DNA of 64,000 bases from Inia geoffrensis. Taxonomy: Eukaryota > Chordata > Mammalia > Artiodactyla > Iniidae. Below are positions 22,018 through 32,580 of the stretch, in pieces. The position numbers and the translations under genes were made by a program. The notes below the pieces were generated by a model. It had not been told where the DNA came from and did not search any database. It saw only the letters and a program-made list of their open reading frames with translations. The stretch spans positions 171,645,494 through 171,709,493 of the forward strand of contig CM070899.1 in the NCBI GenBank assembly GCA_036417435.1. The letters are read 5' to 3'. How positions within the stretch are numbered: the stretch's first letter is position 1; every line of letters starts with the position of its first letter.

Positions 22018-23289
22018 AATCATAACGCGAGAGGCATCTTTGACTTATTCAGAACATTCTTTAAAATAGATCAGACATCTCCCCCAATTCTCTTGCATAT
22101 AAACAAAACATATTCACATCATTCCTATTTCATAACTTGAGTATACTTTCTACTGTAGCAAAATCAGTCATTGCTAGATTAGCAGAGCTCAGATGTGTGG
22201 ATTCCAGGCGGTGATTTCTCTGATGATATTTGGGAATGCTGGCTTCAGAAGCTTTGCAGATGATGACGGAGGCTAGGAGTCAGGGGGAGTTTTACCAGCC
22301 TCAGAGGTGCCATTCATTTGATCTGAGTCTAGGAGAATTTCTCTGGAGGAGCTGTTGGCGATTAGTCCATTTTGCCTTCATTCTTCAGGTGCTTGGCTCA
22401 TACATTGAAGCGTTTTGCTGTTCTATCTCTTGGTAGAGTCAGAGGGAAACAGAGCTCCCTTTTGCATTATAACCACCCCCAAAAGGACATTCAAAATTAG
22501 GTTGTCCTGTTGTCTTGACACAGGAGAAACTGGAGATGTGTCCCGTGGGTTTGCAGATGACAGCAGGGCCTGGGCAGTGGGGAAGGCAATGTTAGAAATC
22601 CCTGCCCTGATTGTCATCAAATGCAGACCTTGGTGGATTCCAGCTCTGGCCCCTCAGAATGACAGACATTCTGTTTCCGCCAGCTCAGGATGGCCACTGT
22701 CACTGAGAGGACTCACTCTTTTCTTTTTTTCTGGATCTAAGCCATTCGTCTTTTATGTGTGTTATCACAATAAGGGAAATTGAATCATGTATTATGGCTT
22801 CAATATTGCCAGGAAAGTAACATATTAAACACATATTTCGACTATTTTCCTTTTTTGTCTCCTGTCATTAAATTGGAGATAAACTCATAAATGATAAGTA
22901 ATGGATTCTTTGATGTAATTGCATCAATGCATATAAGCAGTGCCACCATATGCAAAATATCACTTGAAATAAAAGGAAGAGGAAGTTTGTCTTGTTGAGT
23001 TTTCAGATATGTTGGGAAGGAGTTTGGTCTCCTGCCAAGGCCTTGGTTCTGGATCCACTGCGTGAGGTCACTTAGCTTCTCTCTTTTTAGTCTTCGTTAT
23101 ACAATGTGGTGTTTGGACAAGAGGTGATGCTTTCTTCTTCCAAAGAGTGGATATCTCAACCTTTGTAAGCTCTTTCTCGCTTCTCATCTGTAACGTGGTA
23201 AAGGGATGTGTAATGAATATGCTTGAAAAGTCTTTAAACTAAATACTTTGGAAGCTTTCTGGCCTTTCTCACCAACAGCAAGCGATGCT
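22018..23289. other. Unique sequence with a weak MIR-like patch
   Basis: No gene. Around 23035-23115, GGTTCTGGATCCACTGCGTG with TGAGGTCACTTAGCTTCTCT resembles a diverged sense MIR but lacks its 3' end. The open frame at 22415-22783 (122 codons) has no recognisable domain. Confidence 0.42.
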
Positions 23290-23395
23290 CTGGGGTGCGG
23301 GTCCCCATCCTTCAGCTTCACGTCCCTAGTTACCCTAGTTAATACCCGGCACACCCAGCATGAGTGAGCATTCAGGGAGTGTCTGCTAAATAGAC
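23290..23395 (+). repeat. L2 3' fragment
   Basis: CCCGGCACACCCAGCATGAG followed by TGAGCATTCAGGGAGTGTCTGCTAAATA parallels the L2 terminal GCCTGGCACATAGTAGGTGCTCAATAAAT. Short and diverged. Confidence 0.5.
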
Positions 23396-23479
23396 CACAC
23401 TTCTCCCCTTTGAATTTTTAGGCTGAAAGACCCTGGATCCTGACTGTGGGATACTTACACGAGTCTCTTTATGATTAAA

Positions 23480-23700
23480 AGTCATTTTTAAAATTAATTC
23501 CTTTTACTATAAAAATGGATTCATTTTATTTTAAATTTAGTCTTGATGTATGAAAAGGCATTTTATTTCTAAAATTATTTTAATGAATTTTATTTTTAAA
23601 TTAACTTTTAATGTATTTTATTTTTAATTAGTTCATTTTCTCTTTTAATTTTATTTTTATTTAATCTCTTGATGTGTAAAAAATTAATTTTCTTTTCTAA
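23480..23700. repeat. AT-rich low-complexity region
   Basis: Imperfect repeats of TTTTATTTTTAAATTAA over roughly 220 bp, with almost no G or C. Looks like a degraded A/T-rich satellite-like expansion rather than a dispersed repeat. Confidence 0.75.
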
Positions 23701-23775
23701 GAGTAGAGTTGACATTTTGGTGTACAGCTCTATGGATTTTAACACAGAGAACCACACAAGTCAATTTTACTCTAT
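23695..23775 (-). mobile_element. Possible old L1 fragment
   Basis: AGAGTTGACATTTTGGTGTACAGCTCTATGGATTTTAACACA resembles the reversed L1M segment TTGACATACA...GTGTACAATTTGATAAGTTTTGACA. Very diverged; it could be coincidental in AT-rich sequence. Confidence 0.35.
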
Positions 23776-24109
23776 GTTGATTTAAAATTTTAAAAGCAAA
23801 GTCTCCCCTTTTGCAAGCGTCACTGTCAGCACTCTGAAGAGATGAGCCAGCAGCTGGAATTTCTCTCTCCAAAATATGCCAGCCCTCTTAATACACGTGG
23901 CTTTTCGTTTCTCTCCAATTTTAAATTATATTTCTCTTTGGTTTTCTAACAATTTATTTAAATAAAGTTTTACTTATGCTGAGATAAGGGTCTTCCTTTG
24001 TTGTAAAATATTATTTTTAAATAATGAGAGGATACCTGTTTTCTTCCCAGAAGGTTCTCACAGTGGAAATAGAATGTGATTTATCAGCATTTCCTGAACA
24101 GCGGCTCCT

Positions 24110-24310
24110 GACAATAGCATTAGTGGTAGCAGTCACTGAGTGCACTGTGTGCGTCGTGACGTGACGTGATCCTCAGAGCTCTCTGCAAGTAGGTGAGCGC
24201 GTCCTTCTTTGACAGGTGGGAGATGAGAGACGAACAGCATAGTCATTTCTGGGGTTAGAGACCAGACTGGAACCCAGTTCTCCCTCTGTCTCCAAACTCA
24301 CACCTTTCCT
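24110..24310 (-). repeat. MIR SINE, antisense
   Basis: CACTGAGTGCACTGTGTGCG, the TGATCCTCAGAGCTCTCTGCAA block, then GTGGGAGATGAGAGACGAAC and AGACCAGACTGGAACCCAGTTC follow reversed MIR order. CpG content near 24145-24165 is slightly raised. Confidence 0.62.
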
Positions 24311-24980
24311 ATTCCAGGCTGTCTCCCGTGAGCAGATACAGGGCTTAGCGATAACTTGGCAGGTGTGTGTGTCTGTTGCACACACAGACACTCACACATC
24401 TATTGGAGGGAGAGAAGGGGAAGTTTGCCAAGAAGCTGCCAAAGAGTTTGTACAGCGTCTGCCCTGTTCAGGAAAGAGCAGAGACTGATGCAGGGGACAG
24501 CCACACTCGTCCTGACACCTGCGTTGACCTCGCAGCCAGCCGAAAACCATCTGCTGTTGTGGTCCTGCTGTCTGTCTGGGGCTGTGGTTCCATGATGCAG
24601 CAGGAGCCTCGGGGTAGACAGAGGCAGTAGCCTACCAACTAATGCTTTGTCCCTTCCTTCCTGTTGTCCCTGCTCAGGGTCTACTGATACTCAGCCCCCT
24701 AGCTAGCTCGTTCTTTATTGCACATCTAGCTGAGCAGTTGGACTAGTCCCGATGAGCTGTCGATACCTTATTGGAATTCAGTAGGTAGCAAGCTGTGTGA
24801 TGGATGAGCAGAGGGCAGCAAACAACTCCCTTTTTCTGAGACAGGCTGAGGCTCCTCAACTAGAGATGAGCAGATAGCAGATAGGTCCCATGTACTGACA
24901 CAAATTCCTTTCCTGATGTGTTTCTTCTCTCCAGCGAGGTTTTAACTCCCTACGTTTTGGGCAGAAGTTCCACAGGGCAG
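24311..24980. other. Unique sequence, no gene seen
   Basis: A small GT/CA inverted pair sits at 24365-24393 (GTGTCTGT and ACAGACAC). Two overlapping plus-strand frames from 24356 and 24367 are GC-driven and not gene-like. Confidence 0.5.
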
Positions 24981-25445
24981 CAGCCATGGTTTTATTGTTT
25001 GTTTTTTGTTTTTAAGTTTATTTTATTGAAGTACAGTTGATTTACAATGAGGTGTTAATTTATACTGTACAGCAAAGTGATTCGGTTATACATATATATA
25101 CATTCTTTTTCATATTCTTTTCTATTATGGTTTATCACAGGATATTGAATATAGCTCCCTGTGCTATACAATAGAAACTTGTTGTTTATCCATTCTGTAT
25201 ATAATAGTTGGCATCTGCTAATCCCAAACTCCCAATCCATCCCTCCCCCACCCCCCTCCTCCTTGGCAACCCCAAGTCTGTTCCCTATGTCTGTGAGTCT
25301 GTTTCTGTTTCATAAATAAGTTCATTTGTGTTATAGTTTAGATTCCACATATAAGCAATATCATATGGTATTTGTCTTTCTCTTTCTGACTAACTTCACT
25401 TAGTGTGATAATCTCTGGGTCCATCCATGTTCAGTAGCCATGTTC
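24981..25445 (-). mobile_element. 5'-truncated L1 (older of a nested pair)
   Basis: Reversed L1 tail from about 24994 (TTATTTTATTGAAGTACAGT). It continues through GATATTGAATATAGCTCCC, CAATCCATCCCTCCCCCACC and GTCTGTGAGTCTGTTTCTG to CTCTGGGTCCATCCATGTT. Left target copy CAGCCATGGTTTT (24981-24993) matches CAGTAGCCATGTTCTTTT at 25432-25449 imperfectly. The ORF2 end is too short to read. Confidence 0.82.
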
Positions 25446-25579
25446 TTTTTTTTTTTAATTAATTTTTATTGGAGTATAGTCACTTTACAATGTTGTGTTA
25501 TTTTCTACTGTACAGCAAAATGGGAACGAAATCCAAAAAAGGGGAGATATATGTATATGTATATCAGCCGTGTTCTTTT
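25432..25579 (-). mobile_element. Short L1 with 5' inversion, inserted at the edge of the older L1
   Basis: Poly-T at 25445-25456, then the reversed tail (TTTTATTGGAGTATAGTCAC) to about 25528. The strand then flips: GAAATCCAAAAAAGGGGAGA followed by TATATGTATATG is in sense orientation. AGCCATGTTCTTTT (25436-25449) and AGCCGTGTTCTTTT (25566-25579) are its target-site copies. This is the second twin-primed L1 in the window. Confidence 0.8.
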
Positions 25580-25689
25580 AACTTCCACTCCCAATCAGTA
25601 AAAATATCGCCCATCTCTCAATAAGTTAACTGTCTGCAGGAAATCTATGGTTTGCTTTTCCTGTTGTTAAGAGGTTTGGAATTCAACAC

Positions 25690-25865
25690 TCTTAGGGGCT
25701 CACTCTTCCTGACCCGAACTTCAGTGGGTGACATTAGACCAGTGACTCAGCCTGTCTAAGCTGTACTCCACGAAAGAAGAATTGTGATTCTCCCTGTCTC
25801 CTGGTTTGATCTGGGGATTAACTGAGACAATGTATAAACTGCTTAACATAGACATACGTTTTTAC
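25690..25865 (+). repeat. Diverged MIR, sense
   Basis: GACATTAGACCAGTGACTCAGCCTGTCTAAGCTGTACTCC, then ATTGTGATTCTCCCTGTCTC, GGATTAACTGAGACAATGTA and ACTGCTTAACATAG follow the MIR order (tRNA-related region, core, GGATTAAATGAGATAATGTA, AGCGCTTAGCACAG). Confidence 0.62.
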
Positions 25866-27136
25866 TGTCATCACTATTTGTAACAAAGATCCACACAATC
25901 ATTGCCTCAAAGATAGTTCATTTATAAAATTCCACTTTTTTTGAGCAGGTGTTTACTTATCAATGCCGTTTCATGGCTGTCTTGATTTCCTCGCCTCAAT
26001 GAAATTCAGGATATAACACATAATGTTCAGGAATCACTAGACCATTTTTCATGGATTTAATATTCTGACATTTGATGGGGTGTGCTGTCGCTACTCACAT
26101 TTGAAGGGTGGTCTTTGTTGTTAAAGAACATAGGAGAATACCAGGGTGAACTAGGCTGTAACTAAGAGCTCACACCTTCTTTTGACCCAGCTACGGACTC
26201 TCCTGTTATATAATCAGGAGGATTAACTCACAAGAGAAAGTTTGCATCCTCTGTTCTCAGAAGTACGAGAGGGGTGCTTTATTCTCGCGTTGTTATTTGG
26301 GCTTCCTGAACACGACAGGCAGCCTTTGCTGACAGGTAACTGGAGTTGGGGGTGTTCTCAATGGCTATGGAGCAGAGCGGACTGCTTGGTCACCAGCTTG
26401 AAGCTGTGACTGTGGCCTCATTAACTCTGAGCTCTGCCTGCGCTAACCAGCCATAGGGCATGGATGTCAGCTTAGAGCATTCGCGGTTACCTAGTGGTCC
26501 TCACACCTGTGCTTCTGGGAAGGCCCTCCTTCCGGGCTATGTGTGGCATGTCTGTGGCTTCTTGAGGCTGGGGCTGGTCCTCTCTTTAAACAGCCCCACC
26601 TGGGGAGCAGGGCATCACTCACGTTTGTCTGAGCCCAAAGCTCTCAAATCCTGCCCAAGTACTTTCAAGGTCTGGGGTTCAACATGGCAATTTGGCTTTC
26701 CCTTTGTGTTTGCCTATTTTATGACACCTTTTGAAGGAATTAACTGCTTGTGACAATTTTGTAAGCTGTAAAGGGATATCAGGTTGCATCTGTGGTTCAG
26801 TTGACTGTCCTTCCCATTTTGCTGTACAGTGGTTCAGTAGAAAATTTTCCACCATCTGGAATAATTTTTTAATAATAAAAGGTATAGTGTTCATTATAAA
26901 ATTCAAAAATGCAGAAAAGCATAAAGAAAAAAAAATAAAGATGATCCCATATCCTATCAATCTCCTTCTAGAGCCATCCTTCCAGATATTTTCCTTATGT
27001 GTATATACACATGCCAACCAGTGATTTCAAATGGGCATTCTTCTAGATTTTACATTAATTTTAGTTAAAATTGGTACCCAGGTGGAATTTATTGAAATAT
27101 GATAAATCTTCATTAAGTCACCCATTGAATGTTGAC
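25866..27136. other. Unique sequence with one unplaced old-repeat-like stretch
   Basis: No gene. 26885-27010 (AAAATGCAGAAAAGCATAAAG, later CATATCCTATCAATCTCC and CCTTCCAGATATTTTCC) has the look of a widespread ancient mammalian repeat, but I cannot assign its family. The rest is ordinary. Confidence 0.45.
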
Positions 27137-27138
27137 GA

Positions 27139-27592
27139 CAGGCATTCCTTGGAGGTAGTGTGGGCTGGGTTTTGGACCACTGCAATACAGCAAATATCAC
27201 AATAAAGCAACTCACAAGAATTTTTTGGGTTCCCAGTGCACATAAAAGTTATGCTTACACTATACTGCAGTCTATTAAGTGTGCAGAAGTATTATGTCTA
27301 TAAACCAGTGTACATACCTCAAAAATATCAATACATTGTTGCTAAAAATTGCTAACCATCACCTGAGCCTTCAGCAGTAATAGTAGTAACACCAAAGATC
27401 ACTGATCACAGATCATCAAACAAATATAATGAAGAAGTTTGAAAGAGTGTGAAAATTACCAAAATGTGACACAGAGACACAAAGTGAGCAAACGCTGTTG
27501 GAAAGATGGTGCAACAGACTTGCTCCAAGCAGGGTTGCCACAAACCTTCAATCTGTAAAAAACGCAAAGTGCAATAAAATGAGGTCTGTCTG
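27139..27592 (-). mobile_element. Internally deleted Tigger1 (pogo/Tc1-mariner) relic
   Basis: The left end CAGGCATTCCTTGGAGGTAG and right end GAGGTCTGTCTG followed by TA are the diverged Tigger1 termini (12-bp terminal inverted repeats match at about 8 positions). The left 230 bp and right 220 bp are joined near 27370, where GAGCCTTCAGC jumps to AGTAATAGTAGTAACACC, removing the whole transposase. The result is a non-autonomous MITE-like copy. Flanks are GA and TA, so the TA target duplication is decayed on the left. The strand assignment is relative to the usual consensus and is weakly supported. Confidence 0.82.
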
Positions 27593-27594
27593 TA

Positions 27595-28478
27595 TAAGGA
27601 AAAAAGACCCAAACATTAAAATCGTAAGTGCCGGGATTATGAATGATTTCTATTTTCTTCTTTTTATATAGCTGTATTATCTGAATTTATTATGGTTCTT
27701 TGATAATCAAAAAATAATTTTTAATGTAAGTTGGCCAGAAAATATGCACATGCTTGGCTTATAGAATTTTTTTTTCACAATTTTAATTACTGCACCATCT
27801 TCTAAAAATTGGCTGCTATCATGACTGTTAAGAGCTGTATTGTGAATGTCAGGGTCCAAGAGAATTCCTCATTCTTTCATGAAATAATCACAGATTTACA
27901 TTCTTCTGCAGTAACAGCTAAGGTTTGCATGGTAAACAATAGTGAAGATTCAAGCAAGTAACCAATTAGGTTATGTTTAAAAAATCTTTGATGTGTTCAC
28001 CTAGAATCCTGGATTTGGTAGTTCACTCCCCATGCACCTGGTCTAAGTAGGAGAGCAGAGCTGAGCAATGTTTATGTCCCAAAGGAATTAAACACAAACT
28101 AATGATGTTTACATTGTTGAAGGGATCCATGCCAGGAACTTGGAGGTTGGTGGTGGGGTGTTTCTTTTGTTTGTTTTTTTGTTTTAAGTTTGGTAGAGGC
28201 AGGCAGGTGGTCTGCATTTTTTCTTAGAGGAAAACAATATATTGTCCTAAGAGTTGTCTGAACACAGTGCTGATGGAACAAAAAACAGGAGGTTGAAGGT
28301 TTCATTCCAGTTCTGGTCCAATCAGTCCCTCAGACTGAGTAATTAAAACATGAAGACCATCTGTGAATACTCAGAGGCCAACTGAATCTTAAAAGCAAAT
28401 GTTTTCCTAAGAATACATATGTAGTGTTTGGTCACTGCAAGAAATTTTTCAAGATTGTGTGCTAGATGTCTGTGCATC
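27595..28478. other. Unique sequence, nothing recognised
   Basis: AT-rich spacer without identifiable repeats. A GGTTGGTGGTGGGGTG patch near 28144 is a short G-rich run only. Confidence 0.5.
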
Positions 28479-28502
28479 TGTGTGTGTGTGTGTGTGTGTG
28501 TG
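28479..28502. repeat. (TG)12 microsatellite
   Basis: Pure dinucleotide run next to a SINE insertion site. Confidence 0.95.
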
Positions 28503-28509
28503 CAAGTGT

Positions 28510-28731
28510 GCACACACTTTTTTTTTTTTTTGCGGCATGTGGGCCCCTCACTGTTGTAGCCTCTCCCGTTGCGGAGCACAGGCTGCGGATCCACAGGCTC
28601 AGCGGCCATGGCTTACAGGCCCAGCTGCTCCGCGGCATGTGGGATCTTCCCGGACCAGGGCACGAACCTGTGTCCCCTGCATCGGCAGGCGGACTCCCAA
28701 CCACTGCGCCACCAGGGAAGCACCACACACT
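28510..28731 (-). mobile_element. CHR-type SINE inserted beside a (TG)n tract
   Basis: Poly-T 28518-28531, reversed body, reversed head ending CCACCAGGGAAGC at 28721. The final CC of the head is lost or merged into the duplicated site. CACACACTTT on the left (28511-28520) and CACACACTCTTT on the right (from about 28725) are the likely target copies, both CA-rich like the adjacent microsatellite. Confidence 0.92.
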
Positions 28732-28739
28732 CTTTAAAT

Positions 28740-29569
28740 TTGGAAAAGAGCACATTATTTCAAGACACTGAAACAATTTTCAAATTCATTGAACTTAGTT
28801 TGGAGCTATTTCTGCATCTAGTGAGTACAGGTGGGAAAGGGCAAGGTGATGAAGTATGATGTCTACCTGCTTCCAGGCACAACCAGCCGTTTCCTGACGG
28901 GGACTCCCAAAGCTCAGACTGCCAAGTTACATCAAGAACAGAAGTAGACAAGGGAGGGGGGGCATCACACAGTATTTTCCACAGATACTGGTTTTAGCTC
29001 TGGTCTCCCTCTTAACATAATTAGTAATCAGAGCAGAAAGGGAACAAAGTATTTGTAACTTAAAAGGTAATACAGGTCAAAAATAAGTAACATGAAATGC
29101 TAGTATCATGAAAATCTATATGACAGAATGAGTTCCAAGCTTCCCCTGTTTATTTCACGCATTGTTCAATTTAAGACGGGAGGTAGGATCATCCCTGTAC
29201 TGTATCAAAAATGGTCATAAACACAAGAACCAGTCCACGCTATAAGGAGATTCAAAGATCTTAAGAATAACAGTGATAAAAAAGTGACTCTCACCCTAGG
29301 GTGCTCTTTAGTTAGATTTGATCGGGGAGAGATGGGTGTGATTGCATCCGTGTCCTCTGTCTAAGGCCGTGTGTCACAGAGCTGAGTCATCCTGTGTAAC
29401 TCTGCCGAGCACCGACACTGAACTCTGCGTGGATCACTTGTTTCTAGAAAGTGTAGAACAAGGGGCTCCCAGGCCAGCTACAAGACTGATGATGAGAACA
29501 AATCAAATGACATAAGAGTGAATAATTGGGCTAAGAGGGGTGAGGCAAGTTTAATGTAAATCACTTCTG
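28740..29569. other. Unique sequence, no gene seen
   Basis: Mixed composition, no repeat family or exon recognised. Confidence 0.5.
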
Positions 29570-29785
29570 TTATAGCTAATATTTCTTGAAAGCGTGGTCC
29601 ATGTACCAGCACTGTGTAAGTGCTTTACATGGATTCAGGTGGCTTTTTCTACATTTCGCTTTCACAACAACTCTGTGAGTTACTACTGTGATCCACATTG
29701 ACTAGATCGGGAAACTAAGATTGAGAGAGATGGTGGATGAGCTTTTGCCCAAGTTTTCGTAGCTCGCGAGTGGCCAGCTTTTCTG
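29570..29785 (-). repeat. MIR SINE, antisense
   Basis: Reversed MIR in clear order: TAGCTAATATTTCTTGAAAG, CACTGTGTAAGTGCTTTACA, TTTCACAACAACTCTGTGAG, GAAACTAAGATTGAGAGAGA, GCCCAAGTTTTCGTAGCTCG, CGAGTGGCCAGCTT. Nearly full length. Confidence 0.8.
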
Positions 29786-29849
29786 TTTGTGAGGATGCAG
29801 GGATGTTTGTGTGTATACATACAGCCTGTCCTATTTTGTTTGCTGACAT

Positions 29850-30095
29850 CACACACCTCTTCCTAAGATTCTCTTTGGGATATTTGTGCCCATCTGCATG
29901 ACTCTAAATACATTTTTAAGCATTGCTTCTTCTGGCCCCTTCTGGCCCTTCTCTTTTGCGTGTAACATATGATGCCTCATATTCTTAGTAATGTAAATAG
30001 ATCTTGTCTCCCAAACTGGAACTGGTTTCTTGAGGATGGTGAATGTGTCTCCTGCCCCAGTACATAAATACTCCATAAGTGTTTGTTTATGATGC
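29850..30095 (+). repeat. L2 3' end
   Basis: AGATCTTGTCTCCCAAACTG near 30000, TTCTTGAGGATGGTGAATGT near 30029, and CAGTACATAAATACTCCATAAGTGTTTGTTTATGATG near 30058 correspond to the L2 end (TAAGCTCC..GAGGGCAGGGACT..., TAGTAGGTGCTCAATAAATGTTTGTTGAATGAATG). Confidence 0.65.
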
Positions 30096-30189
30096 GTAAA
30101 CTTATGATTTGTCTCTTAAAGAAATTTTCTCTGACAGGCACCAAGCGTGTTGCTGTGTATCATCAGTTAATACTCATTTTAGTACCTTG

Positions 30190-30191
<2 letters not shown>

Positions 30192-30223
<32 letters not shown>
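30192..30223. repeat. (GT)16 microsatellite
   Basis: Sixteen uninterrupted GT units; probable polymorphic marker. Confidence 0.96.
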
Positions 30224-30225
<2 letters not shown>

Positions 30226-30249
30226 TCATAGCAAGCTTTCTGTGAATGT

Positions 30250-30345
30250 GCATATTATACATTTTATTTACGGAATGCCTGTTCTAAGGGCCAGACACTG
30301 CTAGAACAGCACAGAAAAGAGCAGACATCTTGCTCAGTGTGGTGA
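30250..30345 (-). repeat. L2/MIR-like 3' fragment
   Basis: TTATTTACGGAATGCCTGTTC, then AAGGGCCAGACACTGCTAGAACAGCACAG parallels the reversed L2 3' region (TTATTGAGCACCTACTATGTGCCAGGCACTGTGCTAGG...). Confidence 0.5.
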
Positions 30346-30429
30346 AGAAAGTCCACCGTCAGCACTGAGGATCTTATTATTTGTCTAAGTCTGAAAATGA
30401 CACATAAAAAATCAATTTTATTTTGAGGT

Positions 30430-30720
30430 TGGAATTAGATAAGATGAAAATTGAAGGAAGAAGCCACAAGCATTGGGTTAATTTTATTCAATTCGTTTTC
30501 AGCTTATTCTATGTAATTGATTATCAATATGCTTTTCCGTAAGAGACATTGGCATATTTATTTGTAAAATAAAACGTCTTGGATTCTCCCATTTACTAAG
30601 CATGGAGAAATCGCTTTGGCGCATCTCGAGGTATTTGAACAGACAATTCAGGAAGTTATGAAATCAGGACTGGGGATTTGGACTGCTGGACCAAAAATAG
30701 CAAATCTGTTTTATAAATAA
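30430..30720. promoter_or_regulatory. Candidate conserved non-coding element
   Basis: Repeat-free, with AATTGATTATCAATATGC near 30516 (homeodomain/ONECUT-like ATCAAT), GGGTTAATTTTATTCAATTCG, and an unusual CpG-containing GCGCATCTCGAGGTATTTG near 30619 in otherwise AT-rich DNA. Retention of CpGs in AT-rich surroundings is a mild sign of constraint. Inference only. Confidence 0.28.
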
Positions 30721-32039
30721 GCGTAAGTTGACATTTTAACTTAATAGATAAGTTCATCAAATTTTACTTTCTCAGATGTATGTAATCGCACCTGCTATAA
30801 AATTTAAGTTTACAAAGTTTTCTTAAGCACTTAGATAAAAATGGTGTTTCGTTTTTCCTCTGCTACAATTCCACTGGTACCCTTCAGGGGCTATGGTGAT
30901 ACCTTAGACCTGTAATCCACAATCCGTCTCCCATCATCCACCTAACAGCGCCTTGAGAAGGGAGGGAGAAAAGCTTTTTTTTTAAGAAAAACAACAACAT
31001 AGCTTTGGCATGTTGCAGGGTATTCACAGTGATTTCTTGAATTATTTTAGGAAACTCAGTTCTTGCTGATTTCCAGAGACCACAGCTGACATAAATTCCC
31101 TAATTTGTTTACTTTAGAGAGATCATCTTAAGTGCAGCATCTGTTTTTGCTTTCTCTGTGAGATCTTGGTTTTACATCAGGAGGACTGAGGCACAGGGGA
31201 GTCATGCGACCAGCGGAGCCCACACAGGAAGCGGCTGGAGCCTGCTGCGGCGGGAGCCGCCTCCAGCCGTGGGCCCCGGCCTCCTTTACTGCTCTACAGA
31301 GGCAACTTCCACCCTAGCTTTTTGATTGTCTTTCAAGGATAAACTCCATCTGCCAGCTCACATTATTTTACAACTAGAAGATTGTCAAACCTCTCATTCT
31401 GCTTAGGTACGTCTTCTTTTGGACAGACAGCTTTCTTTCCTGAAGCTCAGAGCAGTAACCTAGAATTACTTTCAATATGTAGAGGGGAGAGCCTTCTGGA
31501 AGCGCAGTGGTTATATGAAGCTTGGGTCGGGGCGGCTCCCTGCCATGTTCCGATGAAATTAGAGAGAGAAAATTTTAATGTGGAAGGCACTTATATTTTT
31601 AAGTGTGTGCCACCATTTTGCTTCCTCTGCAGCCCTGCAGAAGTGGCTGCCTCAGGAAATCTCTTCCCAGAGCCCTGGCAGACCCCATGCTCAAGGTCAC
31701 AGGGAGAGGAGCACCCCATATTTTGTGATGTTAGTGGAAATACAAGGCATTGAAAACCAGGGAGGTATCAACAGCTTCCATCTCTGCAAAATAACCACCT
31801 TGAATTTTCTCACATAAAGAGTGGCTCGAACTGTACCTCCAGCTTCTTGTAAGGATGGTGGAGTTATTGTGAATATAAATTTAAGCTCAAGAGGAGAGAT
31901 GTGGAGAAAAATCCAATTAACTGGAGTGAAAGTCATACAGAATAAACTACCCATCGCTAAAAGAAATAGTTTTAAAATTGGATGACTCTTCAGAGGAGAA
32001 TTGATAAACTATGTCCTTATTGTATGAGAAGATGCACTT
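30721..32039. other. Repeat-poor unique sequence with one MIR remnant
   Basis: Only the MIR at 31165-31290 is recognisable. The 123-codon frame at 31382-31753 has no domain and mixed composition; I see no convincing splice sites around it. Confidence 0.5.
31165..31290 (-). repeat. GC-rich MIR remnant, antisense
   Basis: CAGGAGGACTGAGGCACAGG followed by CATGCGACCAGCGGAGCCCACACAGGAAGCGGCTGGAGCC fits the reversed MIR core (GAGGAAACTGAGGCACAGAG ... GGTCACACAGC..). It includes the only locally GC-dense patch of this region (31215-31285). Confidence 0.5.
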
Positions 32040-32580
32040 TGCAAATAATATTTTTCAGGAGACATTATCCGCTCGAGGATGTTTCATGTTCATATTAAGG
32101 CAATTAGAAGTTTGGAGGCTTTTTCATCATTCTGATTAACTTGCAGGAGAAACTCTTCCTGTTGCAGCATTCATTAAATGGATCTCTTTGTGTGTACAAA
32201 TATTAAAAGTAGTCTTGAAAGTACTATAGGTAAGCAAGGAAAAAATGCACTGTTTGTTTCCTCATAGGGTTGACATTTTTATTTAGGGAAAAAACCCATG
32301 AACTTACAATCTCTCCCTTTCTAGGTTTTTCAACATTTCTTGCAAATTGTATGTAAATGAATGCAAATAAGCAATCCTCACTAGCAAGCTGCTTAGAAGT
32401 GTAAAATGCATAAAATTAAGATGCTGAGAGAAACGTGCATCTAATTAAGGTAGCATGTAAAGAAATGTTTAAATTCAAATTAGATACTTCAGTGGGAAGA
32501 ATTACTTGTTTAATTCAAAAGATGTTTTGTATAATTAAGGGAAGGCTTCTTAGCCGTGTTCCCATTTCCTTCAAAAATCA
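32040..32580. promoter_or_regulatory. Candidate enhancer: octamer and homeodomain-like motif cluster
   Basis: Repeat-free AT-rich block. It has an exact POU octamer ATGCAAAT (32361-32368), TGCAAATT at 32341-32348, the exact 9-bp direct repeat TAATTAAGG at 32442-32450 and 32532-32540, and ATTCATTAAATGG near 32170. Motif content and lack of simple repeats resemble vertebrate developmental enhancers. The factor assignments are predictions from short words. Confidence 0.33.
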
